64,000 nucleotides of DNA from Komarekiella atlantica HA4396-MV6. Lineage in GTDB: Bacteria > Cyanobacteriota > Cyanobacteriia > Cyanobacteriales > Nostocaceae. The translations under genes and the position numbers were made by a program. The notes beneath the pieces were generated by a model that was not told where the DNA came from, made no database searches, and saw only the letters and a program-made list of their open reading frames with translations. Shown one piece after another: positions 17,318 to 26,651 of the stretch. The first letter of the stretch is position 1. Every line of letters starts with the position of its first letter. Where the stretch lies: positions 62,001 to 126,000 of the forward strand of contig JAHHHK010000001.1 of the NCBI GenBank assembly GCA_019359395.1. Reading direction: 5' to 3'.

Positions 17318-18541
17318 TCAAAGTTCAATTACCGCTTTAACTTGCATGTTGGTTAAACTGGCAGCTTTTCGGCTGGAGGCATCGTCAAGCCGGATATAAA
17401 CTTCTACTACTCTGTTGTCGATATTACTAATAGGATCAGTATTAATTACACTCTGTCGTCGTACTTGTAAGCCTAGACGCTCCACCGTTCCCTCTAATTC
17501 AAGAGGAAGGAAATCGCCAACTGCTCGCACACGCTGCTTTGGACGCACCTTGGTGATATCGCTCTCGTATACTTCGGCTATGACATACATTTGGCTGGTT
17601 TGCCCAATATCGGCAATACCATTATTTGATACCAATTCCCCAGGCCGAGCGTGGATCTCGAATACTTGCCCATCTTGGAGCGATCGCTCCCCCAAGACTT
17701 TCGGCCAACGCACATAAGCTTGTTGCAAATTTGCTTTTGCTAAGTTCATGGCTGCTACAGCCCGATTGACTTCTGCTTGGGCAGCTTCTACATCGACTTT
17801 CGGCACATCCGTAATCTTATCTAGTGTTGCTGTAGCTTCTTTAATTTGTTGCTGGCTAGCCGACTGACTGCGATTTAACTGCGCTTGCGCTTCTTGCAGA
17901 CTTTTTTGGGCAGTTTCTAGAGTTAAGCGCTTGCTATCTCGTTGAGAAGCGGAAATTGCTCCCTTTTCATAGAGTGTCTGATAACGTTGTTCTTCAGCTT
18001 CGGCGTTACGCATTGTAGCTTGTAATCGCTCAATCGTGGCTGTTTGAGCGTTAATAATGCCTTGACGTTCTGCTTTTAGGCGGGCGATCGCCGCTTGTTG
18101 GGCTGCAATTTCACCACGTTTAGCACCCGCTTGCGTCCGCATCAAGTTTGCCTGTGCTACCTTGACTTCCTCCTCCGCCTCTTTTAATGCTGCTTGCAAG
18201 CGATCGCGACTGTCTAAAACTGCAATCACCTGCCCTGGCTTTACCTTATCGCCCTCTTTTACTAGTAACTGTTCTACCCGACTTCCTTCACTAGACGCGG
18301 TAGCAGAGAGCTTAATTACGCTTCCCCGTGGTTCAATCCGCCCTAGGGCTGTTACAGTTTTTAACTGTGGCAATTTTGTTATTGATGTTTGCACCTCTTG
18401 ATTTGCAGAATTTTGCCAGCGTTTTACTGTATAAAAACCTATCCCGCCAACCAATAAAGATGCGATTATACCGATGAAAACGGATGGACGCAGAATAGAC
18501 TTAGGGGACAATGTGTACCCTAGTTTTGAGTTTCGCACCAT
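17318..18541 (-). CDS. devB: DevB-type membrane fusion protein (copy 1)
   Basis: 407-residue HlyD-family periplasmic adaptor. One membrane anchor at about residues 20-40, lipoyl-like half-motifs (RVEQLLVKEGDKVKPGQVIAVLD), then a long alpha-helical coiled-coil hairpin rich in Ala, Gln and Glu (about 120-260) that would reach an outer-membrane TolC channel, and the second half of the beta domain. First gene of the devB-devC-devA unit; 208 bases, including a palindrome, separate it from devC, more than in copy 2. Confidence 0.9.
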   Translation of the reverse strand: MVRNSKLGYTLSPKSILRPSVFIGIIASLLVGGIGFYTVKRWQNSANQEVQTSITKLPQLKTVTALGRIEPRGSVIKLSATASSEGSRVEQLLVKEGDKVKPGQVIAVLDSRDRLQAALKEAEEEVKVAQANLMRTQAGAKRGEIAAQQAAIARLKAERQGIINAQTATIERLQATMRNAEAEEQRYQTLYEKGAISASQRDSKRLTLETAQKSLQEAQAQLNRSQSASQQQIKEATATLDKITDVPKVDVEAAQAEVNRAVAAMNLAKANLQQAYVRWPKVLGERSLQDGQVFEIHARPGELVSNNGIADIGQTSQMYVIAEVYESDITKVRPKQRVRAVGDFLPLELEGTVERLGLQVRRQSVINTDPISNIDNRVVEVYIRLDDASSRKAASLTNMQVKAVIEL

Positions 18542-19418
18542 AGATTACCTCTTAACTAGTGGCGCAGAAAAAACTGAAAATTTTAGGCTTTTTTCAGTGC
18601 TTATTTGTTAATATCTACTCCTTAATTAGTGATTGTTGATTTATTGTTTATAAGTCCATAAAAAAAATGAAAATTGTTGAGAATTTACTTAGATATAGCG
18701 GTTCCCATTCAGATACGGTACAACATTACATCACCAGGTGTAGGGGCATGGCACTGCCATGCCCCTACGGGTATAACTCACATAAGCGAGAACCGCTATA
18801 GCGTAATTTAGCTGGAGGGAATAGCAACAAAGTCTTATACCAAATGAGAGAATTATGTTTCTAATGAACTACTTTTGTTTTATGAAAGTATTCAGGTATA
18901 TTAAACTTTTTCAAAATTATGGGTTGTAACAGCGCCAACAATCAGACCCAAATTAAGCAAATAGGCAAAATTATTTGATGTCATTAGTAGCAAGGCAATA
19001 CAAAATTCTGGCGATCGCGACTATATAATAAACAGTAATTGCGTATATATCACCCTGGCAATAATATAGTTAAATTTAATTATATTTACTTATTTGCTAG
19101 ATTTAGTAATACTTTTAAAGCATCATAATTTTGTCATGGAAATTTAAAATTATATGCATAGTTAAAATATTAAATTCGTTCTTTTGATGTAGAACTTTAT
19201 AGAGAAATTTTAGAGGAAAGTAAAAAATTAATAAAAAAGAGTATCTTAAGTCCCTAACTGGAAATATGCACTATCGCTACTAACTAAGATTTAGCTCTGT
19301 ATTCATAGCTCTCGAATAAACCTAATAATTTTTAGCTTTTATACTTTTTGTATCTCTGAATACTTGATGTTTAAAGCGTCAAGCATAGACACTAATCGTG
19401 TCTTTGAATACCAAAATC
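18542..19418. other. Divergent intergenic region with MITE-like element
   Basis: About 875 AT-rich bases between devB copy 1 and the nuclease gene. It contains the element at 18694-18800. I saw no gene and no NtcA-type GTA-N8-TAC site that I would defend. Confidence 0.6.
18694..18800. repeat. MITE-like element with TATAGCGGTTC ends
   Basis: Perfect 11-bp terminal inverted repeats TATAGCGGTTC / GAACCGCTATA, 107 bp overall, with an internal palindrome GTAGGGGCATGGCA-CTGCCATGCCCCTAC. The size, ends and lack of coding capacity fit a miniature inverted-repeat element. Confidence 0.75.
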
Positions 19419-20264
19419 ATGAGAAAAACCAAGCTTTTTAAATTTCTACTATCTTGTGTAGCTGTAGCCCTTCCTATAGCTCTGATTGGACATTTACGTC
19501 CAACTAAGGCACAATTTTCAAGTGTGCATTTAACCTTGGGCAATCCTAGTAATGCAACAACAAGCGTCTCATCCCCAAATAATTATTTATTATCAAAAGC
19601 TCAGTATGCGCTGAGTTACAGCCGTGACAGAGGAACTCCAAATTGGGTGTCTTGGCAACTAAATTCTTCGTGGCTTGGTTCAACACCAAGACAAGACGAC
19701 TTCCGCGCCGATACCACTCTCCCTACAGGATGGTATCGAGTAACTGGCTCTGATTATTCTGGCAGCGGGTTCGACAGAGGACACATGACACCTTCCGCTG
19801 ACAGAACAAGGACAGTGACGAATAACTCTGCAACATTCCTAATGACAAATATGATTCCACAGTCACCAGATAATAATCAGGGGCCGTGGGCTTCACTAGA
19901 AAACTACTCTAGAGACTTAGTAAGACAGGGGAGAGAACTATATATTATTTCTGGCACATACGGCATTGGTGGAACTGGCTCGAATGGCACAAAATATACA
20001 ATTACTAATGGCAGGGTTCAAGTTCCTAATAGAGTCTGGAAGGTAATTGTAGTTAGTAACCCAGGTGTTGGAGCTTCTGGAATTACGACTAACACGAGGG
20101 TTATTAGCGTCGATCTTCCCAATACCCAAGGCATAAGAAACAACGATTGGAGAACATATCGAGTTTCTGTTGACTCAATTGAACTTAAAACAGGCTTCAA
20201 TTTATTATCTAATGTATCAACATCTGTTCAATCTGTGGTTGAATCTAAAGTTGACAATTTATAG
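19419..20264 (+). CDS. nucA: Secreted sugar-non-specific nuclease (NucA type)
   Basis: 281-residue DNA/RNA non-specific endonuclease. Signal peptide at about 1-31 (KFLLSCVAVALPIALIG, cleaved near TKAQ). Catalytic motif DRGHMTPSADR (His near residue 121) and the metal-binding Asn helix in MIPQSPDNNQGPWASLENY are both present; the C-terminus LLSNVSTSVQSVVESKVDNL resembles Anabaena NucA. The ATG at 19419 is chosen because the basic n-region begins there; GTG at 19398 is an alternative. It degrades extracellular or periplasmic nucleic acid. It converges on the gene for its probable inhibitor. Confidence 0.93.
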   Translation: MRKTKLFKFLLSCVAVALPIALIGHLRPTKAQFSSVHLTLGNPSNATTSVSSPNNYLLSKAQYALSYSRDRGTPNWVSWQLNSSWLGSTPRQDDFRADTTLPTGWYRVTGSDYSGSGFDRGHMTPSADRTRTVTNNSATFLMTNMIPQSPDNNQGPWASLENYSRDLVRQGRELYIISGTYGIGGTGSNGTKYTITNGRVQVPNRVWKVIVVSNPGVGASGITTNTRVISVDLPNTQGIRNNDWRTYRVSVDSIELKTGFNLLSNVSTSVQSVVESKVDNL

Positions 20265-20403
20265 TTAAATCAAAGCCATAAAGCCTGCCAACATAATTCA
20301 TAATTGGTGGTGGAATGTAGCCCATCACCAATTACGAATTACGGATTAATGATTATTTGATCATACGTTCCTATCAGGCTTTATATAATTTCCAAATTGG
20401 CTA

Positions 20404-20802
20404 CTATGTTTCCACAACTTTAGTGGAAAGCCCTGCTAAATCTCCCGATGGAGTCTTTCCGATGATATAAACATCAATATTTATCGTACCTATGCGATAA
20501 ACTTTGATTTCATTCAGATTATTCTTAAGCGTCTGGACAAGTGTTTGAAATTTTTTAACATTTTGTTTCTGTTGTTCGTCATGCCACTCTTTTTCATAGG
20601 CACAATTACGAAATAAATCATCTAGAGCCACTTCCTCAACTAGTGACTCTTGGGGATGATTTGTTAGCTGGAGTAGTTTTTGAGTTGTCAGACTGTTAGC
20701 TTGACCAGTCCATAAAAAGACCTCAAATGGATATTCTGACTCGCTCATCATTAATAAACCAGCACAAGACTGTTTTAATTTTTCAGTAATTTCGTTAGTC
20801 AT
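20404..20802 (-). CDS. nuiA: Nuclease A inhibitor family protein (NuiA type)
   Basis: A 132-residue cytosolic protein of the NuiA family, whose founding member in Anabaena binds NucA and blocks its active site. Recognised by LLMMSESEYPFEVFLW near residue 16 and the C-terminal VYIIGKTPSGDLAGLSTKVVET, both family hallmarks. It lies tail-to-tail with the nuclease, 139 bases apart, so the pair is not cotranscribed. It likely protects the cell from unsecreted nuclease. The next gene downstream on this strand is devA copy 1's operon only after nucA; upstream is devA copy 2's stop region. Confidence 0.93.
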   Translation of the reverse strand: MTNEITEKLKQSCAGLLMMSESEYPFEVFLWTGQANSLTTQKLLQLTNHPQESLVEEVALDDLFRNCAYEKEWHDEQQKQNVKKFQTLVQTLKNNLNEIKVYRIGTINIDVYIIGKTPSGDLAGLSTKVVET

Positions 20803-20850
20803 TAGCCATTAGTTTTTGACAACGCTCATACTGTATCATTTCTGGTTCGC

Positions 20851-21555
20851 CTAAACTGCCGAGACAATAGCCTGGTCATTTACTAGCTTGCCATCTTCCA
20901 TGTGGACGATACGATCGGCAATATCGAGAATGCGATTGTCATGAGTGACTAAAAGAATGGTACAGCCTTGTTCTTTTGCCAGTTTTTGCATGAGTGTTAC
21001 CACATCTCGACCCGATTTACTGTCAAGGGCGGCGGTGGGTTCATCTGCTAAAACAATTTTAGGATGACTGACTAGAGCGCGGGCGATCGCAACTCTTTGT
21101 TTTTGTCCCCCCGATAAATCATCGGGATAGTAATTGATCCGCTCTTTTAACCCTACCTCCTCTAACATTTGGGCTGAGCGAGTTTTCATTTCTGGCAGAG
21201 ACATATTTTTGTGCAATTCCAAGCCCATTTTGACGTTCTGGAGTGCTGTCAAGCTAGCGTGCAAGTTGTGCGCTTGGAAAATATAACCATTACTACGTCG
21301 CGCCTGAGTAAGTTGTGTTGCATTAGCACCACAAAGTTCTTGTCCCAATATCTCCAAACTACCAGATTGGGCAGAACGCAACCCACCTACCAAGGTGAGA
21401 AGTGTGGTTTTACCAGAACCAGATGGCCCAGTCATAATAATAATTTCGCCAGTATTAATCTCCAAGTTAATATCAAACAAAACTTGCTTACGCAATTGAC
21501 CCTGACCAAAATAGTGGTCAAGATTTTTAATAGAAATAACGGGTTCGCTAGTCAT
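20851..21555 (-). CDS. devA: DevA-type ABC transporter ATPase (copy 2)
   Basis: 234 residues. Walker A GPSGSGKTT, signature LSGGQKQRVAIARAL, Walker B IVLADEPTAALDSKSG and VTHD are intact. Nearly identical in layout to the copy at 15119-15802, with a slightly longer tail (VNDQAIVSAV). It powers the exporter formed with the devC and devB genes immediately upstream. Expression of the unit is probably set by the TetR gene that diverges from devB. Confidence 0.92.
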   Translation of the reverse strand: MTSEPVISIKNLDHYFGQGQLRKQVLFDINLEINTGEIIIMTGPSGSGKTTLLTLVGGLRSAQSGSLEILGQELCGANATQLTQARRSNGYIFQAHNLHASLTALQNVKMGLELHKNMSLPEMKTRSAQMLEEVGLKERINYYPDDLSGGQKQRVAIARALVSHPKIVLADEPTAALDSKSGRDVVTLMQKLAKEQGCTILLVTHDNRILDIADRIVHMEDGKLVNDQAIVSAV

Positions 21556-21607
21556 AAGTAAGCGGATTTCTCGTAATAACCGTCATTTTCCTTAATCCTT
21601 AGTATTA

Positions 21608-21634
21608 ACAAATGACAAATGACAAATGACAAAT
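21608..21634. repeat. Heptamer tandem repeat (ACAAATG type), copy 2
   Basis: Nearly four perfect ACAAATG units directly behind the devC stop codon. The same heptamer occupies the corresponding place in the paralogous operon (15899-15930). Confidence 0.85.
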
Positions 21635-21636
21635 TT

Positions 21637-22812
21637 TTAGAACATATCTGCGGGGTCAGCAGATTGAAGTTTACGCGTGGCGATCGCACCAGAAATTATA
21701 CACATAATCATAGTCAGCATTAGTACCGTAATGGATCGCGCTAAAGTCATGTAAAGTGGCAAATTGGTGGCATTGCGAGTTAGATGGTAAAGTCCAAAGG
21801 GGACGATCGCTCCTGGTATAAAGCCCAATACTGCCAAAATTACTGCTTCTTCAAATACCACGCCGAGTAAGTAGAGATTGTTGTACCCCATTGCTTTAAA
21901 GGTGGCGTATTCTTTCATGTGGGCATTCACATCAGTAGAAAGGACTTGATAAACGATGATCACGCCCACTAAAAACCCCATTGTCACACCCAAGCTGAAA
22001 ATAAACCCGATCGCAGTATTTTCTTTCCAATAATCTTTTTCAAATTCAATAAATTCTTCGCGGGTTAATACTTTGACATCTTGACCTAGATAAGCACTTA
22101 AAGTTGCTTTGATCTGCTTGGGGTCATAGCCTGGTTGCAGATTAACCAAACCTAAACTGACGCTGCTTGCTTCTCGCCCAGGAAATAGTCGCAAAAAGTT
22201 TTGGTCGCTGGTGATTAAATTACCATCGGCAATGAAGGAAGCCCCAACTTGAAATAAGCCGCCAATGCTAACCGTCCGGCGATCAATTTCAGTTGTAACG
22301 GATTTTCCTTGTTCAATTTGGGCGATCGCTTCTTTATAATCTCCTCTGGAGGCACGATCAAACAGAACGGTATCTGGTAACTTAACCATATCTCTCTGGC
22401 GGTTCACATCAGCTAAGCTAAAGGCTTGCTGATCAGGATTGAACCCCATAACTAATATTGTTGTCTTCTGTTGTGTTTGGGGATTTTTCCAATCGATAAA
22501 GTTGACATACATGGCTTCTGCCGACTTTATCCCTGGTACATCCATTGCTTGAAACAGTCGCCGCCTTGTAAAGGTGGACATGTTTGCCAAGTTACGTGCT
22601 TGGGGACTGATGACAAACATGTCAGCCTGCATACTGCGATGCAGCACAGTGTTACTTTCAAACAGAGCATCTTGAAACCCTAACTGCATGAACATCAGGA
22701 CATCAGCGAAGGCAATACCTGACAATGCTACCAACAGACGCCCCCTTTCGTGACTCAGTTGCAGCCAACCTAGGGGAGTTCGTTGCCGCAATTGCTGAAT
22801 AAATCCAATCAC
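21637..22812 (-). CDS. devC: DevC-type ABC transporter permease (copy 2)
   Basis: 391-residue FtsX-like permease with one N-terminal and three C-terminal membrane segments around a periplasmic domain; ends in SADPADMF. The start codon is GTG at 22812, overlapping the devB stop by 4 bases (GTGA), which implies translational coupling. In copy 1 the two genes are instead 208 bases apart. Confidence 0.92.
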   Translation of the reverse strand: MIGFIQQLRQRTPLGWLQLSHERGRLLVALSGIAFADVLMFMQLGFQDALFESNTVLHRSMQADMFVISPQARNLANMSTFTRRRLFQAMDVPGIKSAEAMYVNFIDWKNPQTQQKTTILVMGFNPDQQAFSLADVNRQRDMVKLPDTVLFDRASRGDYKEAIAQIEQGKSVTTEIDRRTVSIGGLFQVGASFIADGNLITSDQNFLRLFPGREASSVSLGLVNLQPGYDPKQIKATLSAYLGQDVKVLTREEFIEFEKDYWKENTAIGFIFSLGVTMGFLVGVIIVYQVLSTDVNAHMKEYATFKAMGYNNLYLLGVVFEEAVILAVLGFIPGAIVPFGLYHLTRNATNLPLYMTLARSITVLMLTMIMCIISGAIATRKLQSADPADMF

Positions 22813-24116
22813 AGTTCAATTACCGCCTTGACTTGTAGATTAGTAAATTGAGAAGCTTTTTGGCTAGATAGTTTATTCAGTTGCACATGGACTTCTACTA
22901 CCCTGGCATCAATATTGCTAGAGGGATCACTGTTGATCAGATTTTGCCGCTCCACTTGCATACCAATCCAATCCACCCTTCCTTGTAATTCATTGGGTAG
23001 GGAATCACTGCTGATCCGCACCGACTGCCCCTGACGCACTTTATTAATATCACTTTGGTAGACTTCTGCCACTGCATACATCTGGTCAGTTTGACCTAAA
23101 TCCACAATTCCTTCTTCACCAACTGTTTCCCCAGCTCGTGTATTAATTTTGAGAATTTGCCCAGTTTTGGGAGCGTGGATATATGCTTGAGCCAGTTGCG
23201 CTTTAATTTTCTCCACGGTGGCTTGAGCGCTTTCTACTTCTGCTTGTGCGTTTGCTACATCTGTGGGACGGATTTCTGCGGTTTGATTCAGGGTAGCTTT
23301 GGCTTCGTTAATTTGCTGTTGCAAGCTGGCGAGGGTTTGGTTTCGGTTGGCTTTGGCTTCGGTAAGCTGTTGTTCTAGGGTGGCTAGAGTTCTGGCTTTG
23401 GTGGCTTGGCTTTCGATTAACTGTTGAGAAGAAGTTTCGGCGCTTAAACGTCTGCTATCAACTTCTTGACTGGAAATCGCGCCATTTTTGTATAAAGTCT
23501 CGTAGCGTTGAACATCTGCTTGAGCGTTTTGCCTCTGGGCTGCGACGCGAGCTACTATTGCTTCTAGCTGCTGTTTTTGTCCTTGTAGTTCTGCTTCTAG
23601 GCGATTAATTGTGGCTTGCTGAGTTTTGGTGTTTCCTTCTAGCTCTACTTCCAAACGTTTTATGGTAGCTTCTCGCGCTCCAATTTCTCCCTGTTTTGCG
23701 CCTGCTCTTACCTGGTTAAGGCGGGATTTGGCAACTTGAACTTGTTTTTGTGCTTCACCCAAACTAGCTTGAAGGCGATCGCGACTGTCCATAATGGCAA
23801 TTACCTGCCCAGCTTTGACGCGATCGCCTTCTTTGACTAACAGTTTTTCCACCCGATTCCCTTCATTAGAAGAAGGTGCAGAGAGTTTTATCACTTCTTC
23901 ATTTGGTTCCAACCGCCCTAGGGCTGTGACTGTTTTTACTACTGGCTGAACGGCTACTGGTGCTTGTTGCTTTTGATTAGCCTTAGCCTGAAACTGTAGC
24001 ACCGTGTAAACAGTGGCTCCACCTACTGCTAAGGATGCAATTATGACTAACCAAATATGCGATCGTAAAAAATTTTGGGAAGACCTTAAACTCTCTATCT
24101 TCCGGTTTTGCGCCAT
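22809..24116 (-). CDS. devB: DevB-type membrane fusion protein (copy 2)
   Basis: 435-residue HlyD-family adaptor: membrane anchor at about 20-42, lipoyl half-motif EKLLVKEGDRVKAGQVIAIMD, a longer coiled-coil hairpin than copy 1 (about 115-320, several QATINRLEAEL-like heptads) and a closing beta domain. The extra length (28 residues) is in the coiled coil, so the two exporters may dock to the outer-membrane channel differently. First gene of its operon, with an operator-like inverted repeat about 35 bases upstream. Confidence 0.92.
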   Translation of the reverse strand: MAQNRKIESLRSSQNFLRSHIWLVIIASLAVGGATVYTVLQFQAKANQKQQAPVAVQPVVKTVTALGRLEPNEEVIKLSAPSSNEGNRVEKLLVKEGDRVKAGQVIAIMDSRDRLQASLGEAQKQVQVAKSRLNQVRAGAKQGEIGAREATIKRLEVELEGNTKTQQATINRLEAELQGQKQQLEAIVARVAAQRQNAQADVQRYETLYKNGAISSQEVDSRRLSAETSSQQLIESQATKARTLATLEQQLTEAKANRNQTLASLQQQINEAKATLNQTAEIRPTDVANAQAEVESAQATVEKIKAQLAQAYIHAPKTGQILKINTRAGETVGEEGIVDLGQTDQMYAVAEVYQSDINKVRQGQSVRISSDSLPNELQGRVDWIGMQVERQNLINSDPSSNIDARVVEVHVQLNKLSSQKASQFTNLQVKAVIEL

Positions 24117-24146
24117 AGTATTCCCCTCTTACTAGTAGCCAGTTGT

Positions 24147-24196
24147 ACTAAACCGTTCAGTTTGTCATATGCTAAACTGAACGGACTAGTTTAGTC
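24147..24196. promoter_or_regulatory. Operator-like inverted repeat between devB and tetR
   Basis: CCGTTCAGTTT (24153-24163) and AAACTGAACGG (24174-24184) are perfect 11-bp complements around a 10-base spacer, flanked by CTAAAC on one side and GTTTAG on the other. Each half, AAACCGTTCAGTTT and AAACTGAACGG-ACTAGTTT, is itself nearly palindromic in the AAAC...GTTT style bound by TetR dimers. It is close to the devB start, as expected for repression of the exporter. Confidence 0.75.
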
Positions 24197-24333
24197 AAGG
24201 TATGCAGCCAAAGCTACAACTTATTGAATAAGCCTGGAATTATCTGCCAGAATGCTTATCACAGTTGGGATTAATTGCGTAGGGTATTTTGCAGCGTCTA
24301 TTAAAATTATTTATAGAAGAGGAAGATTAATAA

Positions 24334-24960
24334 ATGGCACACATCAAAGTTGGCGAAGTTGACCGAGACAATTCCGTTGATAAAGTAGAACAAATTCTGC
24401 AAGGAGCGATGCAGGAGTTTCTCAAACAAGGCTACGCTGGCACAAGTATGGATCGGGTAGCAGTAGCAGCGGGTGTTTCTAAAGCGACAGTATACAGCCA
24501 CTTTCAAGATAAAGAAGGACTATTTAAAGCGTTGGTAGAGCAGCTAGCACGCGAAAAGCTTGACTTAATCTTTGGGACGGAACCTCTTGAGGGAGAACCA
24601 CTAATTGTATTACGCCAATCAGCAACCAACGCACTGGAGCAGATGACTAAAGACGAAGAACATTGTGCATTTATGCGAGTGTTAATCGGTGAATCTGGTC
24701 GTTTTCCTGAGTTAACTCAAATTTGTGTTCGGGGGATGATTAAACCCTTGCTAGAAACCCTCACTCAATACTTGGCTGCTCATCCAGAACTGAATATAAC
24801 TGACCCAGAGGCAACAGCGAGGATTTTTTTAGGAACATTAGTTCATTTTCATATTACTCAGGATGTGATGCATGGGAAAGATATTATTCCCATGAAAAGC
24901 GATCGCCTGATTGATGCTTTGCTCCACTTGATTTTTAATTCTGCCGAGTCACATCAATAA
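24334..24960 (+). CDS. TetR/AcrR family transcriptional regulator
   Basis: 208 residues. HTH at about residues 30-65 (AVAAGVSKATVYSHFQDKEGLF), then a ligand-binding helical domain with an AefR-like look (FMRVLIGESGRFPEL). Start ATG follows GAGGAA. It is divergent from devB copy 2 with a clear inverted repeat between, so it probably represses that exporter and perhaps itself, released by an unknown ligand. Confidence 0.9.
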   Translation: MAHIKVGEVDRDNSVDKVEQILQGAMQEFLKQGYAGTSMDRVAVAAGVSKATVYSHFQDKEGLFKALVEQLAREKLDLIFGTEPLEGEPLIVLRQSATNALEQMTKDEEHCAFMRVLIGESGRFPELTQICVRGMIKPLLETLTQYLAAHPELNITDPEATARIFLGTLVHFHITQDVMHGKDIIPMKSDRLIDALLHLIFNSAESHQ

Positions 24961-25131
24961 GGGCAGGGGGCAGGGAGCACAGGGGGCAGGGGCAGGGGGA
25001 GTGATTTGTATTTTTGAGGGCTACCCAGAATGAGTACCGCAGCTGCTCAAATTCCGGTTAATACAATCATTCCTATATTTACCGCGATTGGCGATCGCCA
25101 GTGGCAAGTCTTCAAAGACCTAGAAAAGGCA
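24961..25131. other. Short intergenic gap with G-rich tract and small frame
   Basis: Begins with GGGCAGGGGGCAGGGAGCAC-type low-complexity sequence (24961-25003). A 42-codon frame from an ATG at 25030 (STAAAQIPVNTIIPIF and on) stops at the convergent gene's end; it may be a fragment of a lost gene, but I cannot name it. Confidence 0.35.
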
Positions 25132-26418
25132 TTAAAATTTCTGCCCTGCATAAATTGAGCGCACTTCGCCATTACGACGAATGATAGCTTCACCATTACT
25201 GACATCTACTAGTGTCCAACCACTTGAACCAATACTTTCACCTACATCAACGCGGCGGGTTACACCACCGATTTTAAACAAAGCAGCAGATTTGTTGCCT
25301 AACTCTAGCAATCCCTCCAAGGTATCGCTAGGAGCATCTGCAACAGCAGGAGGCAAAAATACTTGGTGTTGGGTGATAGTTGGCGCGGCTTCCGGTGTGG
25401 GTGCTGCGCGTAATGGGACAACTGGTAATGCAGGTAGAGGATTAGATGGTTGCCGTAAGGTAATTGGTGCGGTTTTAACAGCCACAGGTTTGAGTTCTCC
25501 GCGCACAGCAGCTAACATATTGACATTTATGGGCTTAGCAGCTTGCTGCACTGTATTTAGGGCGGTTTTCACTACATTAGGTTTAGAACCCTGTGAGGTG
25601 GCAACTGGTGGTAATTTCGGACTGCCAGGAATGCTGGGAAGCGCGTAGCGCATTGGCGATGGCGCTTGGTAAACAGGGATGTAGATGCGCTCAACAACGC
25701 CTCCAGAACGATTAGAGGCTGGTGGTATACCGTTAGCTGCTAGAAGTGGTGGTAGATTACCAGCTGGCACAACACTAGCTGTTTGATTAAGAGTTTCCTG
25801 ATTAGAGAATCCAGGTCTGACAGATTTTTGGTTTTTTGCCTCTTGCTGCTCTATAACTGCAAGTGCTTCTAACATGTAGTCAACTAACTCCGCCTCAATT
25901 TCTGATCTTGTAGGCAACTTTGCCTGTGGTTGCGATGCTGGAAGATCAGATTGGGTCGGTTTGGTATTTAAAAGATGTACGACTCCAGACTGTACCAAGT
26001 AAATAATACTAGCGATCGCCACACCTAAAGTTGTACCTACAATCAGCAGCTTGCCTAAAGCACGTCTAGTTTTCTGAGGTCTTCTACTCACTGCATTCAC
26101 AGTGGGAGTGCCAACCACAACCGTACTTAATTGCTTGTGCCTACCTTGAGAAGGTTGGTTGAGTGCGTTTGGCAAGACAATTTGCGGCACCGTAACTGTT
26201 TGCACAGGCATGTATTCTGGAGGCAGTGGCGCGGGTCGATTGCCTTGTCTAATGGTTTGGGAAGGCAGATTCCTACTACCATCCAGAATGTAGTCTATAT
26301 CGGCAAAGAGTTCATCCATCAAGCCATCAGCATACATATCTATCGACCAAGGTTCATTGGCGATTAAATCTTCTGATGGTTCGGAAATAAGGAGATGGGT
26401 GCTAGCTGCTTGTAACAT
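25132..26418 (-). CDS. Hypothetical membrane protein with C-terminal PilP/GspC-like domain
   Basis: 428 residues: an acidic cytoplasmic N-terminus, one membrane segment (about 125-150, LLIVGTTLGVAIASIIYLV), a long Pro/Ala/Thr-rich periplasmic linker, then a compact C-terminal domain (about 365-428, LLELGNKSAALFKIGGVTRR to IRRNGEVRSIYAGQKF). The last domain has the strand pattern of PilP/GspC homology regions, which dock secretion or pilus machinery, so a role in the cell envelope is plausible. That assignment is inference from pattern. Single gene. Confidence 0.7.
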   Translation of the reverse strand: MLQAASTHLLISEPSEDLIANEPWSIDMYADGLMDELFADIDYILDGSRNLPSQTIRQGNRPAPLPPEYMPVQTVTVPQIVLPNALNQPSQGRHKQLSTVVVGTPTVNAVSRRPQKTRRALGKLLIVGTTLGVAIASIIYLVQSGVVHLLNTKPTQSDLPASQPQAKLPTRSEIEAELVDYMLEALAVIEQQEAKNQKSVRPGFSNQETLNQTASVVPAGNLPPLLAANGIPPASNRSGGVVERIYIPVYQAPSPMRYALPSIPGSPKLPPVATSQGSKPNVVKTALNTVQQAAKPINVNMLAAVRGELKPVAVKTAPITLRQPSNPLPALPVVPLRAAPTPEAAPTITQHQVFLPPAVADAPSDTLEGLLELGNKSAALFKIGGVTRRVDVGESIGSSGWTLVDVSNGEAIIRRNGEVRSIYAGQKF

Positions 26419-26651
26419 AAGCGTTGTGGGTTGTGGCTACTAGGACGGGGAAACGCCGCCCCTATTGCCTCTTAATCAGGATTATTAATCAAACATCCAA
26501 TCCCCCGCCTAAATCAGACGAGTTGATTGAGCGGTGGTATTAAACTCAACTTTCATCTGAGGGTTGTTGATGATGCCACTACTAAAGTGTATGTCATCTA
26601 TCATACCAAACCCCCTTCTTACTACTATACTCAGTCTTTATGAAGTTGAAG

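Noticed and set aside
18542-19418. Looked for NtcA (GTA-N8-TAC) or DevH-type sites upstream of devB copy 1, because heterocyst devBCA is nitrogen-regulated
   Set aside because: No site at a suitable distance with a matching -10 box stood out; chance matches in AT-rich DNA cannot be excluded by eye.
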